Source: Euglena gracilis (Eukaryota > Euglenida > Euglenophyceae > Euglenales). Taken from it: a DNA stretch of 64,000 nucleotides. A program made the translations under genes and the position numbers. Under the pieces are notes generated by a model, which saw nothing but the letters and a program-made list of their open reading frames with translations, searched no databases and was not told the DNA's origin. Positions 10,607-23,459 of the stretch are shown here, in pieces (positions within the stretch are counted from its first letter, which is position 1; each line of letters opens with the position of its first letter). Where the stretch lies: assembly GCA_039621445.1 (NCBI GenBank), contig CP154957.1, positions 30,161,778 to 30,225,777 of the forward strand, written 5' to 3'.

Positions 10607-10641
<35 letters not shown>
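10491..10641 (+). repeat. A-rich homopolymer tract
   Basis: About 150 bases that are almost entirely A, broken by short T, C or AT interruptions. The Phe-rich - strand frame is an artefact. Confidence 0.9.
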
Positions 10642-10644
<3 letters not shown>

Positions 10645-11990
10645 GGGAAGGGGATTTCAAAAAACGTTTGCTTTGGGCAACATCAGTCTTGCCATTTCGG
10701 AAGTCACAATTTGCAAACTCCAAAGTGAATCATTAGTTTTTGAAGGGTGCAAGAGAGTGGCAGAATTTCACAAAAATGGGGGGGCGGGGGCATGGATCCT
10801 CAAAAAAAATACACAAAACAAAAAACAAAAAAGCAAAAAAAATGCAAGTTTGGGGTCATAAATGTCAAAGAAACATACTTCTTGCAACTTTTTGGAGGTT
10901 TGCTGATGGGACATATTTTGCTGGAGGAAAATTGCATGAATTATTTTTTTAAAAAAATGGGGAAACCCTGGGAAATCCACCAGTTGATATGGGGTGAGAT
11001 AAAAAAAACCACCCATTTTCAACCAAATCCATCAAAATAAACAATTTTGAAGAATGCTCTGGTTTTTGATATTTCCTGAATTCCCAATTCCCATCTTTGA
11101 AAATTTCACACAAAATTCCCTGTCCAGCTAAATTCTTCGCTGCTTGAATTTTCGGTTGAAGAGAATAGATCCATGAAAAAGAACAGCAGAAGAAATATGG
11201 GAGTGCTGAGCATTTCCACACCCATGAAAAATATGCAAACTACACAAATTGATCCATTCATTGTGAATCCGTTGTCACTCAAAAAAAAAACACCAACAAA
11301 ACAGAAATACGGTCAACAAATGATATTTTTCAAAAAGATGCCATTTTTGGTGCAGTAATCTACCAAGCAAAATGTGCCATACGCATGCCTGTCTGTGCAT
11401 ATTTTCTAGGGAGCTGCAGGGTATAACTGCTTGGCATCCACATTGCGGGGCTCACATTATCATGGTCGACCCGAAAGAGCCCCAGCCCCAGTTGATGGGC
11501 CATGCGTCGCGAGTCCCATAACAAATGGGAACGGAGCGGTCCGCCTTCAAGATCTTCGACAAAAGCAAGCCTCCCAGAAAGGAGTGGGGGTTTCTGCTCA
11601 TCTCACCTGCACAGATATTTGAGGTGCTAAACCTCTAGGACCCAAAACCTCCACCAGCGCACAAACTGGGGATCACACACAGTGGGGGCACTAATTATTT
11701 GTGAACCCCACATTTTGTGGGTGGAACCCAACACCCAGCCCCGAAGCCGCAGCCAGCCCATGATGGTGTACGCTGGCATGCCCCCCTGCCCGCACACCAG
11801 TCCCCAGCCACCTCTGGTGTAGCAATCTATAGAAAACTTGTGATTGCTGACCCCTCCTGTACGTAAGCCAAACCCAGCACAGCCATGCTGGGGTGGGCAG
11901 CCTTCTTTGGACAACACATGATATCCCCTGTCAATTCAAGCTGAGAGAGCAGTGACTTCGGAGGGTGACTGAGGAAGAAGAGATCTGGAG
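10642..11990. other. Intergenic, nothing recognised
   Basis: AT-rich up to about 11370, then mixed. Open frames of 60-97 codons lack domains and overlap each other. Confidence 0.4.
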
Positions 11991-12600
11991 TACAAAAAAA
12001 AATTCACCTGCTCGGGTCGGCCATTTTGGGACTTTTTGGGGGGCCTGTTTTGGGCCGATTTCTCTGGACAAAAGAATATTAATATATATATTTTCTCAAA
12101 ATATCTCAAAAAATGAAGCAAAATCAAAGGAAGTGTCCAGAAACCAAAAATAAAAAGCCCTTGGAACCCACTAGACGGTATTTGATTTCCTTGTAACTCT
12201 ATTGCTGGCCCAGGTTACGGCAATTTTAAGGCGGTCCGACTCCAAATACTGTGCATTTTGCCTGTTTTGACTTTGCCATTTTTGGGGATATTTCGAGATC
12301 AACACAAAAATCGAAAATTTCAAATCCCTCCAAAATGTTGGCCAATCAAAAGAAAACATTGGGGACCCAAAACAAAGCCCTTGGAACCCTCTATCGCCCC
12401 GTACAGCTGCGCGCCTGGCCCTAAATGCATGTCATTTTGGGGTCACAAAGTCGAAAATTTCAAATTCTCTCAAAAAAAATTGGCGGGGAATCAAAAAAAA
12501 ACCACAGGGGAAGTAAAATCAAGACTTCTATCGCCCCCCGAAAAGCCACCTGGTCCCAAATACAGCCCGGCTTAGTCTTTTTTGCGTTCCAAAAATTTTG
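11991..12600. repeat. Degenerate tandem repeat (CCCTTGGAACCC...CTATCGCCC)
   Basis: Units of roughly 140-220 bp recur, each with CCCTTGGAACCC, CTATCGCCC, an AATTTCAAAT(C/T)C motif and a CTCAAAAAA tract. Relatives lie at 7930-8440 and 19450-19680. Confidence 0.55.
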
Positions 12601-13290
12601 TATTATCTCCATACTGGTGGCTAATCCCTTAAAAAAGCTTTCTGTACTCATATTTTGATTCCAACGCAACTGAACGCCAGGCCGACAGGCAGGCTACCCC
12701 AGTCTGGGCCACCAGGCACAGGCCAGGCCAGCCCGGGCTGCATGGCCACAGGTCCGGGCCACAGGTCCGCCGGCAACATTTGCTGCCTCGTGGCACCATC
12801 AGGCACATGAAGAGATCAAAGCTACACAAAACCTGGGTCCAAATTAAGAAATTCCCTGCGGGGGGTACCCCCCACCTCCCTCCGGGAGACCCACCTTTTG
12901 GAGGGTTTCCAAAAAAAACCTTGGATGTCACAAAAAATATGAAAAAAAATACTTATTATGACACACATTCTGAAAAGTTTCTTAAAGTTGGTAGATCAGT
13001 GGAAAGTCACGCCCCCATGAGTGTTATGGGCAGGCAGGAAAGATGCCACTTTTGATCTGTGGGGGGGGGGGAAGGTTTGCAGTGGGTTGTGGGTGCAATT
13101 ACCCATTTCACCTTGGCGATAACCAGTGCGTCATATTTTGGGACAAAGGTGGCTCCCCCCAGTCATACTAGTGGTCCCACAATCCACAATGGCGGAGATA
13201 GAATGAGGATACCCGTGATTTTAACATCTGGAACTTCAGACATTCTTTTTGGAAATTATGATGAATGGAAAACAAAGAACCTCTCCAAAG
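12601..13290. other. Intergenic, nothing recognised
   Basis: No domain in any frame. A GGCCAGGCCAGCCCGGGC-type GC-rich patch lies at about 12700-12780. Confidence 0.4.
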
Positions 13291-13410
13291 AAACACACAC
13301 GCACACGCACACGCACACGCACACGCACACGCACACGCACACGCACACGCACACGCACACGCACACGCACACGCACACGCACACGCACACGCACACGCAC
13401 ACACACACAC
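13291..13410. repeat. (CACACG)n microsatellite
   Basis: About 19 nearly perfect copies of a 6-bp unit, ending in plain (CA)n. The Arg-Thr, His-Ala and Cys-Ala open frames here are translations of the repeat. Confidence 0.97.
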
Positions 13411-14390
13411 ACTGAGGCTCAAAGCGTTGTCAAACCATTGGCCAAAGGGGGGAAAACACACAAAATCAATGTGAGCCACACTCATTAGACTCAGACTGGA
13501 ACCTGAGGATGCTTGGCCAAAAGTGAGGGAGTCTCGTGGCATTCTGCAGCAGGAACAGGCTCCTTTTCAAAAAAGTCGTTGTTGTCCTCGCTACCACTGT
13601 CATCACAACTGCAGAAATGCAAAAAAAGGAAGCACGTATATCAAAATACAAAAAAAAATGCCACTCTAATGTCCTTGCACGGCAAAACCGCCGACTTTTA
13701 CGGCCACCCCATGGAAAAAACCCTATACAGACTAATTGGCGGTCATAAAATTGCTTCTCTGTTGGCTGAAATCATCTAGATACTGTCTCGTCGCAGGGGG
13801 TCGGGGGGGGGGGGTATGATGGAGCTCCGAGAGGGTAAACCACCAGTAATTTTCAAGGATTGCATGAAAATCCTTACAAATACAAACGTTATGAGGAGCC
13901 CAATCAAACCCCACCTGGGCCTCAAATCAGGTCATTTTCTGAGTAAATAATGTGGCTGTGCATGGGCAAAACGATAAATGCGAACTTAATCGGCTCACGG
14001 TCCCCTGTCTGGGGGGGGTCCCCCGCCTCGAATTACAAAATCCCTTGTATTGGCAACACACTTGGGGGAAAAGAAAAAAATCCCCTCCACCCCACATTAT
14101 TTGCAAGATCCTATGGGCAGAGGTGCACCTTTGCTGAAAGTGGCCCAAAATAGAGATTTTTTGCCAGAAATTTTTGCACATTCACCCTGGGTCTGGAGCC
14201 ATTTGGGTGGGTTTCAATCGGTTTTGGGGTGATTTGGGGAAAAAATTAGGGGGGCAACGATCCACTACACCCCCCCCCCCACCCCTGTCTCACCGACCAC
14301 CTATCGACTAGGACCATTCAACCGACCAATTGGGTGGTCGGCCGACTACTTACTCCCCCCCCAGTTTACCGTCTGGCGTCGGGTTGTGGT
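13411..14390. other. Intergenic, nothing recognised
   Basis: Short open frames with no domain; C runs at about 13800 and 14270. Confidence 0.4.
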
Positions 14391-14704
<314 letters not shown>

Positions 14705-16960
14705 GCGTGCATGCCTGTTTGACACACCTTGATTTTTCATCGCTGTCTGACTTGAAGGGAAGAGACATGTCCACTTGAAAAACATCCATCAGGGAGAGGT
14801 CCATTTCTGTGCTTTGCACCAATTCCCCAATGTCAATGGCCAGGGACTGCAGCGATGCATACCAAACCAACATCACCCCTGCAGTCCTCCAAAGCCAGGC
14901 TTCAATTGAAGGCCCCAATGGAAGGACCAGCAAACACCATGCCCCCCAGCTGGCCCATCCCCAAGCTCTTCCCAAAAGGGAACAAGCAGGGTATCAAGTG
15001 AGGGGGGGTTGGACCCAGGCTTTTAACTCCGTGGATTTTTTTTTTGGTTCTGGGGTGCCCTGGGGGGGGGGGCTGGCCCCCCCGTTCAAAATCAACCGTG
15101 GACAACCTAAAGGGGGTCATTTTGACAACTTTTTTTGGACGTTAATTAAAAAGTTGTGGATCTCAACCACATCTGTCAAAAAAAGCTTGCAAAAAATGTG
15201 CTCTGTCATCGAGTTACTTTCCTTCCCAGGGTGTTAAATGTGTGGGAATAGCTCGGGAGAAAGATCCAGCTCCCCCCTGTTCCCCAAGCTGGAAAAGGCC
15301 CCGGGGACAGAAATAACTAAATCGGCGGGAGGGGTGGCATGGCTGTCCAATTTCAATACCAGCTGCATTTTGATGCACTTTTTGCATGCGAGACAGAGAG
15401 AAAACAAGATAGAGAAACAAAAAAAACCTTCAAATGGTTCTCCCAACAAGGTTCTTGCAAATTCTCTATGCGTGAAGAATCAACGCCAAAAAAGAAAGTC
15501 TGATGAAGGTGGTACTGACATATCCAAAGACTCCAGGCATTGGTTCATCTCGTGACAATTTCTGAATATGTGTTGCTTCAGCATGAGTTCTGAATGAGAA
15601 GTAGTAGTGGAAGAGAAGAGAAAGAAAGAGAAGAGAATGGCATCCAGTGAAAATTAAGAGATCATCTTCGTCAAGAGAAATTTTATGACATCAAAAAAAG
15701 GGATCAATTTACCAAGCCCAACCCTTACTGTTCCTGGGTCCATGGGAACAATGGGGGGGGGGCACTAAGGGGGGGGGACGAACTCACTGTTCCCAGGTGT
15801 GGCAAGACCTGAGGGAACATCAACAATTCTCTTAAAATTCCGTCCTCCAGCCTCACAAGAAATGGGGAAGACACATTGAAGGGAAAAATACAGAGAAAAA
15901 TGCACCGTGTCATGTGCACAGCTCCAAATTGAAAGTCAACAGAATGGCCAAAATTTGTCTAAAAAACAGCATCAAATGTGTATCGGAGGAGACCAGGTGA
16001 CCGTGGTGTTAACTGTGAGAACAAGGATGCGTCGAGGGCATTCGCCTAGCGGCACATTGATCAGTAAGGCTGACCCATGAAGCCTCTTGGCAGATCCCAC
16101 TCGAGGATCAAGAATTTGTGGCACCCGGAGCACCCCACAATTTCCCCCAATTTGGATGCATTTTTCAACGGATCCTGGTAGGAGCTAAAAATGACAACTG
16201 CCACCAAAAATGGGAATGTGTGACCAACTCCAAATTGGATACCCTCACCCCCCCCCTCAAAGTGGCCACCCTTCTGGCGCCGTGGGACCTCAAAATGGCC
16301 ACTCTGGGCGGGGAAACACCTCCCCCCTGCGCCCAGGGAGGACGGTTTTGAGTTAAAATTGCGAACAAATTTGAGGTTAAAATTCTGTTTTTCTTCCTCC
16401 TTCACCCCTTCCTCAAAAAGAAAAGCTTTAACTTTTAAAGAGGGGAATATCAACCATGAATTTCCAGATTTTTGGCTAAGAGGAAGGGGGTTGTGACAAT
16501 TATCAGACAGGTGTTACAGTTAGGGTTGTGCCTGGACTGAAAAATAAAATATTTTTCAATTCAATTGAAAATTTTCATGAAAAATTTCAAAAAATTGAAA
16601 CTTTGAAAAATATGACGCAGCTGTTCCCAAATTGGGAAGGTGATCCTTGTTGCCTGTTCTTGAGCCGTAAAGGAAATCCCAGTGTCAACGCATGCATTTG
16701 GGAAATGAATTTGACCAACCCTAGGGGTGGAGGTTGTAAGGCTTCTAAAGTGCCTTTGTGTGGGCTGAATTTCAGTTCAAAATTGTGATTTGCTTCTACA
16801 CTCCAATGAAATGATACACCAACAAAGACCCGTGGCCATGTAAATCCTGTAGACACCCCGGGGGTTCTGTTAGCAGGGCTGATGGGGGAAAAAACCCGGA
16901 ACCCCCCTCCCCCCTTTGTTCGGTTAACTTCGGAAGTGAACAGGGGTTGGTGCACCCGTA
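14705..16960. other. Intergenic, nothing recognised
   Basis: No convincing gene in 2.2 kb. Open frames up to 155 codons are microsatellite read-ins or lack domains. A small AG-rich patch lies at 15600-15650. Confidence 0.4.
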
Positions 16961-16969
16961 CTGCAGGGG

Positions 16970-17009
16970 TAGTACGGCCAGGTACACCCCGTGCACCTGG
17001 CCGTACTTG
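16970..17009. repeat. Short hairpin (GTACGGCCAGGT stem)
   Basis: GTACGGCCAGGT is followed about 14 bases later by its exact complement ACCTGGCCGTAC, a 12-bp stem. Confidence 0.75.
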
Positions 17010-17127
17010 TTCACTTCAAATTTGTGTAGAAAAAAAAACGGAAAAATGTGCCTGGTCAAAATACGGGACACGGGGGGGGGGGGACACGGGCAGGCACCTA
17101 TGGTCACTTCCCTTTTTTTTTTTGGTG

Positions 17128-17182
17128 CTCTGGTCGGCCCTGGTCGGCCCTGGTCGGCAAATAGTCGGCCATAGGTGGGGGT
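17128..17182. repeat. CTGGTCGGCC tandem repeat
   Basis: Three to four units of CTGGTCGGCC followed by AATAGTCGGCCATAGGTGGG. The same phrase lies at about 2350-2400. A longer array follows at 17770-17890. Confidence 0.7.
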
Positions 17183-17584
17183 ATCCGTCACAGAAAAAAT
17201 GTGAAGGGATGCAATGATTTTCTGAATTGTCTCGCCAAGATCAAAAGGAAGTGCCCCATAAAGCCTCCATTGGCTCCCCAAAAGCAACCAAAATGACCTA
17301 AAATGGCTTGAAATAACCAAAAATTGCCCAAAAACACCAACAAAATCCACAAAAGATTGTGAAAAATGACATAAAATTACCAAAACGGCGCAAAATGGCC
17401 AAAATGCCATAAAAAATGTTCATATTGACCCAAATTAGCCCAATATTTGCCAAATCAGTGACAAATAGCCCCCAAATTAGTAAAAACTGATCCATAATAG
17501 CCAAAATGGGTGTAAAACTGGAGATTTGTGAGAAAGTTATCCAAAAATGGGTTTAGTTCTTCCAAATATACAAAAAAAATGCCA

Positions 17585-17700
17585 GCATCACCCAGCATTG
17601 CCCAGCATCGCCCAGCATCGGAACCCCACCTCTGGTCTCCAAAAATCCAGCATCACCCAGCATCGCCCAGCATCGCCCTGCATCGCCCAGCATCATCAGA
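17585..17700. repeat. CCCAGCATCG tandem repeat
   Basis: About ten 10-bp units (CAGCATCRCC) in two groups. Confidence 0.85.
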
Positions 17701-17769
17701 GGTGCTTGTTCCAGAGGGAAAGCTGCCAAATTCCTTCATCCATTCCCCTTCGGTCGGCCAACCACATGC

Positions 17770-17890
17770 AAGTCGGCCCTGGTCGGCTCTGGTCGGCCCT
17801 GGTCGGCCCTGGTCGGCCCTGGTCGGAACCCCCACCTACGGTCCTGAAAATCATAGACGGCCCTGGTCGGCCCTGGTCGGCCGTGGGTGC
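17770..17890. repeat. CTGGTCGGCC tandem repeat, longer array
   Basis: About nine 10-bp units of CTGGTCGGCC interrupted by a CCCCCACCTACGGTCC segment that is the inverted form of the tail seen at 17165. Confidence 0.75.
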
Positions 17891-18450
17891 CTGGACACGG
17901 GGGGGAACACCCCCTTCGTGGTTTGCACTGGTGTTGGATGGCACAAGGGAATGAAGTGTTAATCATTTGCACCGATATTCTCACACGTCACGGCATCCTT
18001 TTGCGGAAGAAAATGTTCCTAAACTTGACTTTTCTTGTGGCAGCCCCTTCTGTCAGCTGCCAACATGTGTGTAAAAAGAAATGATATTTTTCAAGTTTGA
18101 AAATAAAAAATATATTTTTCAATTTTCCAATTGAAATTTTTTAATAAAAAATTCCATTTATTTTTCAGGCACAACCCCAGTTACAGTCGCTGATGACTGG
18201 TCACAAGCGACCACCAGAAATCTGCGTCTAACTCCTGAAATTCTTGTCATATTATTGGTAGTTGGCCGGTCAATCCGAGGGCCTTTTCAGGGCAATAGAG
18301 GGTCTCATGGGGATCCCTGGTGACTTCCTTTGTTCGATTTCTTGAACCCGAAATGGCCCAAAAATGCCTGAGTCAAAAACAGTCCAGCCACACAGTATTT
18401 GGAGCGAAACGCCCTTTGTAAAGCGGAACCAGGGTTCAAACATGTTTCAC
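17891..18450. other. Intergenic, nothing recognised
   Basis: AT-rich at 18080-18170; no domains seen. Confidence 0.4.
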
Positions 18451-18660
18451 AGTGCGAAAACGGGGGGAGCCTTCGGCAGTTTTCGCGTTTTCGCACTGTG
18501 AAACGTTTAAACCGGCGTTTGAGACGCCGGGTTCAGGACAGAACCAGCGTCCCCAGGGTTGGATGGGAAGCCTTGAGGGGGGGGGTCGGACCCCCCCTCC
18601 CGACACGGAGGGGGGGGGTGGGTCGGACCCCCCCCTCCTACCTCGAAACTGAGGGGGGGC
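18451..18660. repeat. ACGCCGG palindromic repeat and TCGGACCCCCC repeat
   Basis: GTTTCACAGTGCGAAAACG is followed by its near-complement (18442-18505). Then comes GGCGTTTGAGACGCC with GGGTTCAGGACAGAACC, the short palindromic family also found at about 20, 23.7, 25.1, 26.3, 38.9 and 39.8 kb. Confidence 0.7.
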
Positions 18661-19074
18661 CGAAAAATTTTCGATTTCATGGACGGGCAAAGGGCCAGAA
18701 ATCGGGTCGAAAACGGTCAAAATCCCTGATTTTTCTTTGAAAATCGAGCCAAAAATGCTCATTTTTTGAAATTTTTTGAACATTTTTTGGGGGGAAAACA
18801 CCAACACATCAAAAAATGGGCAATATGTCCAAAAGTCAGCAAAAGGGGTGTTTTTTGCTCATTTTCCGGCGCACAGCGCCGGAAGAAAATTTTCGACTAT
18901 TTTTGGCACCTGTCAAGGGGGGGGGTGGGGGGGTCCGGACCCCCCCTCCCAACATCTGGGGGTGGGGGGTGGTCCGGACCAGGTTTTGAATAGTGCTGAG
19001 CTCTTAATAAGCGCGCGCCCACTCCATGGAGCTCTTTTGCCTGAAATCCATGGGTTTTGTGCCAGAAACAGGAC

Positions 19075-19390
19075 GCCGGTGGGTCGAAAAACGCTCATTT
19101 TCGGCTCGAAAACAGTTTTTCCGGGTCCGGGAGGCCAAAAAACATCGTTTCGGGCAAAAAAAAATTTCGATTTTTTCGACTTTTTTGACCCGGTTTTGAC
19201 CCAAAGTCAATGGGTCGGCGGTGCAAAACGGGGCGTTGGCGGGTCGAAAAACGCTCGTTTTCGGCTCAAAAACAGTTTTTCCGGGTCTGGGAGGCCAAAA
19301 AACATCGTTTCGGGCAAAAAAAATTTTTCGATTTTTTTCGACTTTTTTGGCCGAAAACGGCATTGTCGAACAGAGGGAAAAGTGTACAAA
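19075..19390. repeat. Tandem duplication of a ~160-bp unit
   Basis: A unit starting GGGTCGAAAAACGCTC and containing CAGTTTTTCCGGGTC, GAGGCCAAAAAACATCG and a TTTTCGACTTTTTTG tail occurs twice, offset by about 160 bp. Part of it reappears at about 55845. Confidence 0.8.
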
Positions 19391-19449
19391 ACGGCCATCT
19401 GCGCCGAAAACGGCCGTATCTCGGGCTAGGCGGGGAGTTGCGGGGAAAT

Positions 19450-19680
19450 CAAAATACCGGTAGATGGGGCGTTCCAAGGGCTTCAAATTAGGTCTCCGGA
19501 CATTTCCTTTGATTTGGCTTCATTTTGGAGATATTTTGAAAATTGACATTTTTTTTGGCTGAAATGGCAGAGTCCAAAGGGGGGGGGGGGGCTTATCCAG
19601 GGGGGGGGCGGGGATATCCTACCGAGTTTGGACCCCTTCGCGCGTGAATAACTCGGGCCTGGCGAGGAGTTGGGGGTCAA
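19450..19680. repeat. Dispersed repeat, inverted relative to the 12-kb block
   Basis: CGGACATTTCCTTTGATTTG and GCTTCATTTTGGAGATATTT match the complement of 12085-12150. Confidence 0.5.
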
Positions 19681-19969
19681 ACCCAGGTGATTCGGAAACT
19701 AGAAATCCAGTCGCTCGCGACTGAAAAAAAAATTCCGGGAACCGGGCGGGATCATGGTGATAATCCGTCGGTTCTCCTTGTGGCCCCGACCCGGGGAGGG
19801 GGGGAGGGGGGGGTTTCGCCGGTGGTAAGCTTCGCTCTTACCCATAAAGGGATAAGAGCTCAGCGACACCCCCCTACCACCTTACCCCCAGGGGGGGGGG
19901 GTGGTCGGGACCCCCCCACCACCTACCTCAATACCGAAGGGCTTCCCATCCAACCCTGGGCGTCCCCCC

Positions 19970-20700
19970 CTCACGGGTTTCTGGACGCCGGTTCTGTCCT
20001 AAAACCCGGCGTTAGGAACGCCGGTTCTGTCCAAAACCCGGCATCCAGTTTGGGACTGTATTTTGTGCAAAAAAGTGTGCCAATGTGACCCCAGAAACGA
20101 AAATCTCCTTGGCTGAAGGGGGATAAGAGGCACAATTGCTGAGTGAAAAATATCATGGATGTGGCGGCAAGCGTTTTGCTGTTTCTGAGGTGAGGGGAGG
20201 ACTGCTTGGCATACAGGTTGCCACAGCTGCAGCAATTTTTTACAGGGCAAAACATATTGCCGGCAAGGAAACACATTGCAAAAATTTTGGCTGGACCCCA
20301 CTGGGATTTTTCAGAAGTACGGTTGGGAAATTTTGGGTAAAACCCCCTGGGTTTTTCCAGACGTACGACAGGGAAATTTTAGCTGGACACGCCCTGGGTT
20401 ATTTCAGAAATACGGTTAAATGTTGACTGCCCACCCCTGGGTTTTGTCCTAGAATTACGGTTGGGAAATTTTGGCTGGACCCCCCCCTGGGTTTTTTTCA
20501 TTGTATCACAGTTGGGAAATCTTGGCTGGACCCCGCTGGCAGGCATTATTATTTTTTAAGGCGCCTGAAAAAACCTTAAAAAACCTTAAAAACCCTTAAA
20601 TTTTTTTTGCCAAAATGCCTTAAAAAACCTTAAAAAACCTTTAAAAAATCACCCCGGGGAAGTTTTTCTTCCCTGTGATGACCTTAAAAAACCTTAAAAA
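19970..20700 (+). repeat. Repeat family copy 1 (palindrome + TACGGTTGGGAAATTTTGGC array)
   Basis: Begins with the ACGCCGG palindromes, then a unique segment from GGGACTGTATTTTGTGC to TATTGCCGGCAAGG (about 20052-20270). An array follows of ~57-bp units of the type TACGGTTGGGAAATTTTGGC-TGGACCCCCCTGGGTTTTT, ending in (CCTTAAAAAA)n. Copies in the same orientation lie at 23460-24690 and 38885-39720. Confidence 0.85.
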
Positions 20701-21221
20701 TTCTCCCTGAGAAAATTTTTCTTGCACCAAACAAATAATGGCAGACATAAAGCCCGTCAATGCAGAAGCGGTTGTGAACAATATGAAAACCGGATTGTTT
20801 GCCACGGTTTCTGGCATAGTTCGGTTGGCCTCGGTTCACCAGAGGCTGTGACACACGGCCAGAAAAAGCAAAACTTGCAACCACATCTTTCTTGATTTGA
20901 ATTACTTGAGACATTCTTAGATGAGTCACCCAAATTGCTCAAAAGTGCAATTGTAGCAAAAGTTGCATGAACAACAAAAAAATCCCGATTTGGGGCAATT
21001 TACTACGCTGGAGCAGTTTCCCACACTTGCCATTGGTGATTTTTTATTTTTTATTTGAAACCCACATTTTTTTCACAGAAAAATCTCAAAGGTTTCAGGG
21101 TTATATTTGGTAGTTTTAGGAGGGGGGTGGAAAATAACGAAGGTCAAAAAAGTGGACCAAATTTTGGCACAGTCAAATTTTACTGACATTTTTTCTCTGT
21201 CAATTTTTTTGGATTTTCTAC
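20701..21221. other. Intergenic, nothing recognised
   Basis: Short frames without domains; AT-rich right half. Confidence 0.4.
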
Positions 21222-21336
21222 ACACAAATTGTGGCTGAGCCCAGATTTCAGCCTGAAAACGTGTTCAGCCAGGGGGCCCCCGAAGGGGGCCCCCTGAACA
21301 CGTTTTCAGGCTGAAATCTGGGCTCAGCCACAATTT
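21222..21336. repeat. Terminal ~110-bp hairpin of PHD-finger element A
   Basis: The arms pair from AAATTGTGGCTGAGCCCAGA to GGGGGCCCCC around a CCCGAAGGG centre. The same hairpin sits at the equivalent end of copy B (34412-34525). Confidence 0.9.
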
Positions 21337-21642
21337 GTTTAAAAACGTGTTCAGAGCCCGCCAAATGCCTGCCCTGAAATTCGTGGTCATGATTCACGCA
21401 AGGGGTCAAAAACGCGAAAATGTGAAATTCGGACCCAAAAAACGGCGCCCTAATGGAAAACGTGCCTGAACACAGATGCCTTAATGGAAAACGTGTCATT
21501 GCCACAAATGCCTTAATGGAAAACGTGCCTGAACACAGATGCCTTAATGGAAAACGTGTCATTGCCACAAATGCCCTCATTGAAAACGTGTCACCCCCCC
21601 CTTTTTCTTTCTTTTTTTTCCTTTTTCCGCAGCCCTCCCAGT

Positions 21643-22623
21643 ATGGCTAAACGCACGGCAAACTTTGTGAATGGTCTTTTGCCACCTCCTCCTAAGACGG
21701 AACTGTTCCTGGCTGCTCTTGCGGTATACAGCAAGATGCCAAGAAGCCGAAGGTTGACCCCCTTCATGGCACCTTGCTGGCACAGGGCAACACAAAGAAA
21801 AAGTCCGGCTCCGTAGGTGCAGAGCTTGCTGCTGTTGCCAACTGTTTGGAGTTCGCCAAACTGTGTCAACATCGGCAAGCCTCTTATCCTGAGCTGGATG
21901 CTTTCTTTGTTGCCTGGACGGGATGGGAGCTGGACCCCAGCCTGTTGTCGATGAGGCGAGCGTCATCGAACAATGTGTGGCTCAACGTGAGCAGCAGTCG
22001 GGAACTTTGTTCGTTTCAGGGAATCGTTCGGCAACCTCTTTTCATACATACGTGAATGCCGTCGCTCGGGCATTCCGCAAAACAACGACCGAGGGAGTAG
22101 TGTTGCCTTCCTCAGAGCGCCAATTCCCCCACTTCAACGAGATGTTTTCGCGTTCCCTGGAGCGCGAACGCGCGCGGAAGGCAGTGTCAACGGTGGTTCG
22201 GCCTCCAGCTGACGTGTTGCAGCCTGAAGAGTTGGACCAGTTGCTGAAGGGGGTGAACTGGTCCAACCCTTATGAGGCGCAAATTTTTGTGCCCCACCAA
22301 GCGAGGAACACTCGGTCGAAAATCAGGATCTGACCGATGTTCCGTCTGTCTTTCCCACCGCCGAGCAACGTTCCGCTCCTGCGGTCAGCAGCTCCGTTCC
22401 CTCCCCTGACCAACCCCCTGTGCCTCGTGCTGTGTCCCGACTGCCTATAAAACAGGAGAAATGTGGTTTTTGTGGTGTTGCCATTCCCAAAAATCCAAAT
22501 TGTGTGGAGCTGAACAAAGTTGTCTGTGACGCCTGCGGTTTGGCATATCATTTTCATTGCAAAGATTTGCGGCGGCCACCAAAGGATGGCTCTTTTTTGT
22601 GTAAAGCGTGTCGTGTGCCGTGA
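21643..22623 (+). pseudogene. PHD-finger protein of the element (frameshifted)
   Basis: The ATG at 21643 (MAKRTANFVNGLLPPPP) follows a pyrimidine tract ending CCGCAG, a possible splice acceptor. About 330 codons run to the TGA at 22621-22623, but in three frames. Breaks lie near 21728, near 21955 (one T missing relative to copy B), and near 22310. The middle has ELAAVANCLEFAKLCQHRQA and a helical SFHTYVNAVARAFRK region. The C-terminus is a PHD zinc finger: CGFCG, NPNCVELNKVVCDACG, YHFHC and SFLCKACR. PHD fingers bind histone tails and occur in several transposon-encoded proteins. Whether this protein acts in transposition is inference. Confidence 0.75.
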
Positions 22624-23459
22624 TGTCCGCCACTCCCTGTCGTTGTGCTCCAAGGCAACCTAGCCTTCTGTCGTGTTGTAGAGTGCCCCCGACCCGCCTC
22701 ACCCGTTGAGGACCACCCGGCCTCTCAACCGCACGCCGATTTTTCATGACAGCGATTTTTTGCTTCTTGCTTGGGGTTGCCACAGATGCCCTAATGGAAA
22801 ACGTGCCTGAACGCAGATGCCTTAATGGAAAACGTGTCATTGCCACAAATGCCCTCATTGAAAACGTGTTCATGACCACAAATTTCAGGGCAGGCATTTG
22901 GCGGGCTGAACACGTTTTTAATAGCATTTTTTTGCTTCAAAAACCTCTAAAAATCAAAATTTTGAGAAAATGTTGATTATTTGGAAGGTGTGAAAAATGG
23001 GGTTTTGAGGGAGTTTTCCTTGGGAAATGGCCCTTTTTTGAGGAAAAAGTTCTAAAGTCATTTTTTTTGGTCATCAAAAAGTGACGCCGGGAAAATTTCT
23101 TCGGGTCCAAAACTGCCCTGGGGGGGGGGGGGGCGGTCCTTAAGGGGCGGTCCTTAACTAAAAAAAAAATCCCGTCCCTTATGGACCGCCCTGGCAGTGT
23201 GCCGCCATACACATTGCTCAACCCCTTGTTGCATGGGATACCGAGTGGGTCAACCTCGAAACCATCCATTTTCTTTCATTGCAATTACTTTCAATTTCGG
23301 ACCCTATTCAGGACATTTGCCTGTTGACAATAACTGTCCCTCATGGACCGCCCTGATCCCCATGCTTCGCCCTAGGCTTCTTCCTTGGGCGTTCCAACGC
23401 CACAGAGGAGTCTGAAGCCATCGGGCCATCTTCGGGGTCTGACATTTTACCTGAGGGAA

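Larger units (their letters stand above)
21222..23088 (+). mobile_element. PHD-finger element, copy A
   Basis: An inverted second copy lies at about 32928-34525. The 5' end is a ~110-bp hairpin (21222-21336) whose arms begin AATTGTGGCTGAGCCCAG. Just inside it, CGTGTTCAGAGCCCGCCAAA at about 21340-21393 is repeated in inverted form at 22868-22922, giving ~50-bp inverted repeats. Subterminal AATGGAAAACGTG(T/C)C direct repeats of 30-32 bp lie at both ends (21450-21590, 22785-22860). Homology between copies continues to about 23088. The element encodes one PHD-finger protein and no recognised transposase. No target duplication was found. Confidence 0.8.

Noticed and set aside
10491-10641. A-rich tract as the poly(A) tail of a processed pseudogene or LINE
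   Set aside because: No upstream coding remnant, no target duplication, and interruptions by T and C throughout.
21923-22333. PHD-element middle region as a tyrosine recombinase (Crypton) core
   Set aside because: The SFHTYVNAVARAFRK helix is suggestive, but no catalytic Arg-His-Arg-Tyr set could be found.
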